Shown here piece after piece: positions 4,302 to 6,066 of a stretch of DNA of 6,066 bases (within the stretch, counting starts at the first letter, position 1; the number at the start of each line of letters is the position of its first letter). This DNA is from Streptosporangiaceae bacterium. GTDB taxonomy: Bacteria > Actinomycetota > Actinomycetes > Streptosporangiales > Streptosporangiaceae. Made by a program: the position numbers and the translations under genes. Under the pieces are notes generated by a model. It searched no databases. It was not told the DNA's origin and was given only the letters and a program-made list of their open reading frames with translations. Where the stretch lies: assembly GCA_030045175.1 (NCBI GenBank), contig JASIBM010000139.1:1-6066 (forward strand), given 5' to 3'.

Positions 4302-5935
4302 CCACCGCCGTCGCCGCGCCGGCCAGGCAGGCGTCAGCCGCGCGGATGCTGCCGCCGTGGCTGTGGGTGTGGCTGGGTGCCGACCTGCTCGCTGGGATAC
4401 CGTCGAATGTCAGCGAGTTGCGCTATCAGGTCACCTTGTACTTCGGCAATAGCTTCGCGACACGGACCATCACGACGCTGCCGCTTACCCTGCTGCGCTT
4501 GTCCGCGCTCGTGGCCGTGGTACCGCTCACCTTGCTGGCTACAGCGGCGGTCGCGACGGCGTTCCCGCGGCTTCGGGGCGCGTGGGTGGAGCGGCGCTTC
4601 GGGCTCGTCTGCGACGACCGGCCCGTCATCGCCGAGATGCAGCGTTTCGTTGACGAGCACGACCCGTCGATCCGGCTGATGGTCACCATCCGGGCCGATC
4701 AGATGGCCAGGATCTACCCGGTGGGGTGGCGTACCGCGCGGATCGCAGTCTTCCGCCCGCTCACCGCGTTGTGGCGCACCGACCGGCAGGCCGCGCAGGC
4801 GATCTTGGCGCATGAGATAGCCCACCATCGCCAGGGTGACCAGCTGATCGTCGGCCTGGGCAGCCCACTCACATTGCTGGTCAAGGTCTGGGCAGCGGCC
4901 TTCGTCCTGCTCATGCTCGCGCCGCTGTCCCTCTACTTCGCTGCCGGGGGCGGTGAGCTGGCCAAGGCCCTGAGCGCGCAAAGCGTCCTGGAGCTCGGGC
5001 AACTGCCTGAGGCGCTCCTGCTCCCGGTCACTGCGCTATGGCTGGCCGAGTTCAGCGCGGACCAGCTGACCGCGCGGGCCGTCGGCCCTGACGCGCTGCG
5101 CCGCGCGCTGCTGACGTCGGCTTCGTCCCGTTCACCGCTGATCGCGCGGGCCTTCGCGTTGCTGTCACATCCGCCGAGGCGGCTACGGCTACGAGCAGCC
5201 GCCGGACGGCCAGCTGGTCTCGCGGTCCTGCTCGCCGCCTGGCCAGCTGCCGTGGTCGCCCAGGTACTGGTGACGACCGCCGTCGCGGTGCCAGCCGAGC
5301 TGCTGATTAACAGCACCTGGCGGCAGATCATCAACGTGGTGCTTGGCGGCACTCAGACGTTCTTGCTCACCGGCAGGATCCTGCTGATCGCATCCGTGAC
5401 CGTGTTGCTGATCTGGCCGGTCCTGGCCCGGCCGTGGCAGTGGATATGGTCCGGCCGCCTGGTCGCCGGGCCGCGACGACCCTGGTGGCCGTATTTCGCC
5501 GCCGCCCTGCTCCCGGCTGTGCTGCTGATCCTGCCCGCAGTGCCGATCCGGTGGTCCATTGCCGCGCCCGCCGCCGCGCCGGCCCGCCCGCCGAGCACCT
5601 GCGCGCGGCTCGCCGCGTGGAATGAGCACGGGCAGCCCCGCAAGGAGCTGGCTCTAACTGACCTGCGTAAGATCCTCACCCCGACAAGGCCGGCGGTGTA
5701 CGTGCGCAACGTCAGCGCGCTCGCGATCGCGGCGAAGGCGGCGCTCGCAGACAAGCCGCCGGGCGCGGCCCGGCCCAGTTACGTCGCGGCCATGACAGAT
5801 CTCGTCACCATCACCGCTGACCTGCGGCGAGGTCTGGTCCGGGCAGCGGCGGCGGAGACTCAGCATGCCATTCAGGCGTACACCACGACCGACGAAATCT
5901 TGATTCGAGAGGAAAGGGGATGCGTGCGGAAGTGA
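4298..5935 (+). CDS. M48/HtpX-type membrane zinc metalloprotease (545 aa)
   Basis: The zinc-protease motif HEIAHH has ligands H172 and H176 and catalytic E173. The probable third ligand is E251 in LAEFSADQLTA, the E-F-x-A-D pattern of M48 proteases. SHPPRRLRLRA (290-300) resembles the conserved HPP segment that follows in HtpX-like enzymes. Hydrophobic stretches at about 19-34, 61-89, 190-215, 305-333, 345-377 and 398-416 predict a multi-pass membrane protein with the active site next to the membrane on the cytoplasmic side, as in HtpX. Residues 417-545, after the last membrane segment, form an Ala-rich helical domain not present in HtpX (about 290 aa) and not recognised here. M48 enzymes degrade or clip membrane proteins, and some process signals; the substrate here is unknown. 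The ATG overlaps the preceding stop (ATGA) and has AGGG (4291-4294) and GGGA (4284-4287) upstream. BlaR1/M56 sensor proteases also carry HExxH, but no penicillin-binding domain and no BlaI-like neighbour is seen. Confidence 0.82.
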   Translation: MTTAVAAPARQASAARMLPPWLWVWLGADLLAGIPSNVSELRYQVTLYFGNSFATRTITTLPLTLLRLSALVAVVPLTLLATAAVATAFPRLRGAWVERRFGLVCDDRPVIAEMQRFVDEHDPSIRLMVTIRADQMARIYPVGWRTARIAVFRPLTALWRTDRQAAQAILAHEIAHHRQGDQLIVGLGSPLTLLVKVWAAAFVLLMLAPLSLYFAAGGGELAKALSAQSVLELGQLPEALLLPVTALWLAEFSADQLTARAVGPDALRRALLTSASSRSPLIARAFALLSHPPRRLRLRAAAGRPAGLAVLLAAWPAAVVAQVLVTTAVAVPAELLINSTWRQIINVVLGGTQTFLLTGRILLIASVTVLLIWPVLARPWQWIWSGRLVAGPRRPWWPYFAAALLPAVLLILPAVPIRWSIAAPAAAPARPPSTCARLAAWNEHGQPRKELALTDLRKILTPTRPAVYVRNVSALAIAAKAALADKPPGAARPSYVAAMTDLVTITADLRRGLVRAAAAETQHAIQAYTTTDEILIREERGCVRK

Positions 5936-5957
5936 GCATCACCGCGCAGGCTGCCGT

Positions 5958-6066
5958 TCATCCCTGATCTTGTGTCCCTTGCCCTTCCTGCAGGACCAGC
6001 ACGTTGGCCAGCGCATCGCGCGCATGCTCGTTGCCCGGGTCCACGCGCAGCGCCGCACGGTAAGCG
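5958..6066 (-). CDS. TPR-repeat protein, C-terminal end (5' end outside window)
   Basis: On the minus strand a frame enters from the right edge (first full codon at 6065-6063) and ends with TGA (5960-5958), giving 35 visible residues. AYRAALRVDPGNEHARDALANVL follows the tetratricopeptide pattern: helix with A-Y-x-x-A-L, then V-D-P-x-N-x-x-A-x-x-x-L. The remaining LQEGQGTQDQG is a short polar tail. TPR units are protein-binding scaffolds; the rest of the gene, hence the function, lies outside. The gene converges on the protease gene with 22 bases between the stops. Confidence 0.7.
   Translation of the reverse strand, partial: AYRAALRVDPGNEHARDALANVLVLQEGQGTQDQG

Noticed and set aside
4334..5002. 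Antisense frame of 222 codons across the protease gene
   Set aside because: The product is rich in Gln/Arg/Pro and low complexity, while the plus-strand frame carries the HExxH protease motifs. Treated as a high-GC shadow.
3675..5935. BlaI/BlaR1-type antibiotic-sensing pair
   Set aside because: The protease has M48-like EFSAD and HPP motifs and no penicillin-binding domain, and the small protein lacks a winged-helix DNA-binding pattern and the length of BlaI.
1..6066. CRISPR array, tRNA, rRNA, riboswitch or replication origin
   Set aside because: No spaced short direct repeats, cloverleaf or conserved RNA core was recognised. The only arrays are the 12-bp triple repeat and the blade repeats.

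Overview
The window reads as chromosomal DNA of a high-GC actinomycete (Actinomycetota). All reading frames use G/C-ending codons heavily, several starts carry purine-rich Shine-Dalgarno sequences, and the gene types (a cupin, an IS1182-type transposase, a secreted beta-propeller, an M48-type membrane protease and a TPR protein) fit a Streptomyces-like or related genome. Genus cannot be set from the sequence.

Layout. Positions 1-168 are the 3' end of a cupin-fold gene that starts before the window. An intact insertion sequence (169-1985) with one transposase gene lies directly behind it. Its ends match over 16 of 17 bases and it is flanked on both sides by the 4-base target copy CTAG. The left CTAG contains the cupin stop codon, so the element landed on the stop without changing the protein, and it pushed what looks like the cupin's own hairpin terminator region (2009-2051) 1.8 kb away. 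Next come a promoter-like sequence, a 12-bp triple repeat in the presumed leader, and a secreted protein (2255-3379). That protein consists of a Sec signal peptide and seven near-identical repeats, predicted to form a seven-bladed beta-propeller. After a non-coding stretch with inverted repeats, two genes are coupled through an ATGA overlap. The first (3675-4301) is a small, mostly helical protein of unknown function. The second (4298-5935) is a multi-pass membrane zinc protease of the M48/HtpX type with an unassigned C-terminal domain. The right edge holds the 3' end of a TPR-protein gene on the minus strand, converging on the protease gene with only 22 bases between the stops.

How the parts work together. 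The only clear operon is the helical protein plus protease pair, whose overlap implies coupled translation and suggests the small protein assists, anchors or regulates the protease. The propeller gene appears to be a separate transcription unit. The insertion sequence is an independent mobile unit. No CRISPR array, tRNA, rRNA or obvious defence or biosynthetic system was seen. The least explained parts are the unknown protein/protease pair, including a 19-base palindrome just before the protease start, and the strand-composition reversal inside the insertion sequence.
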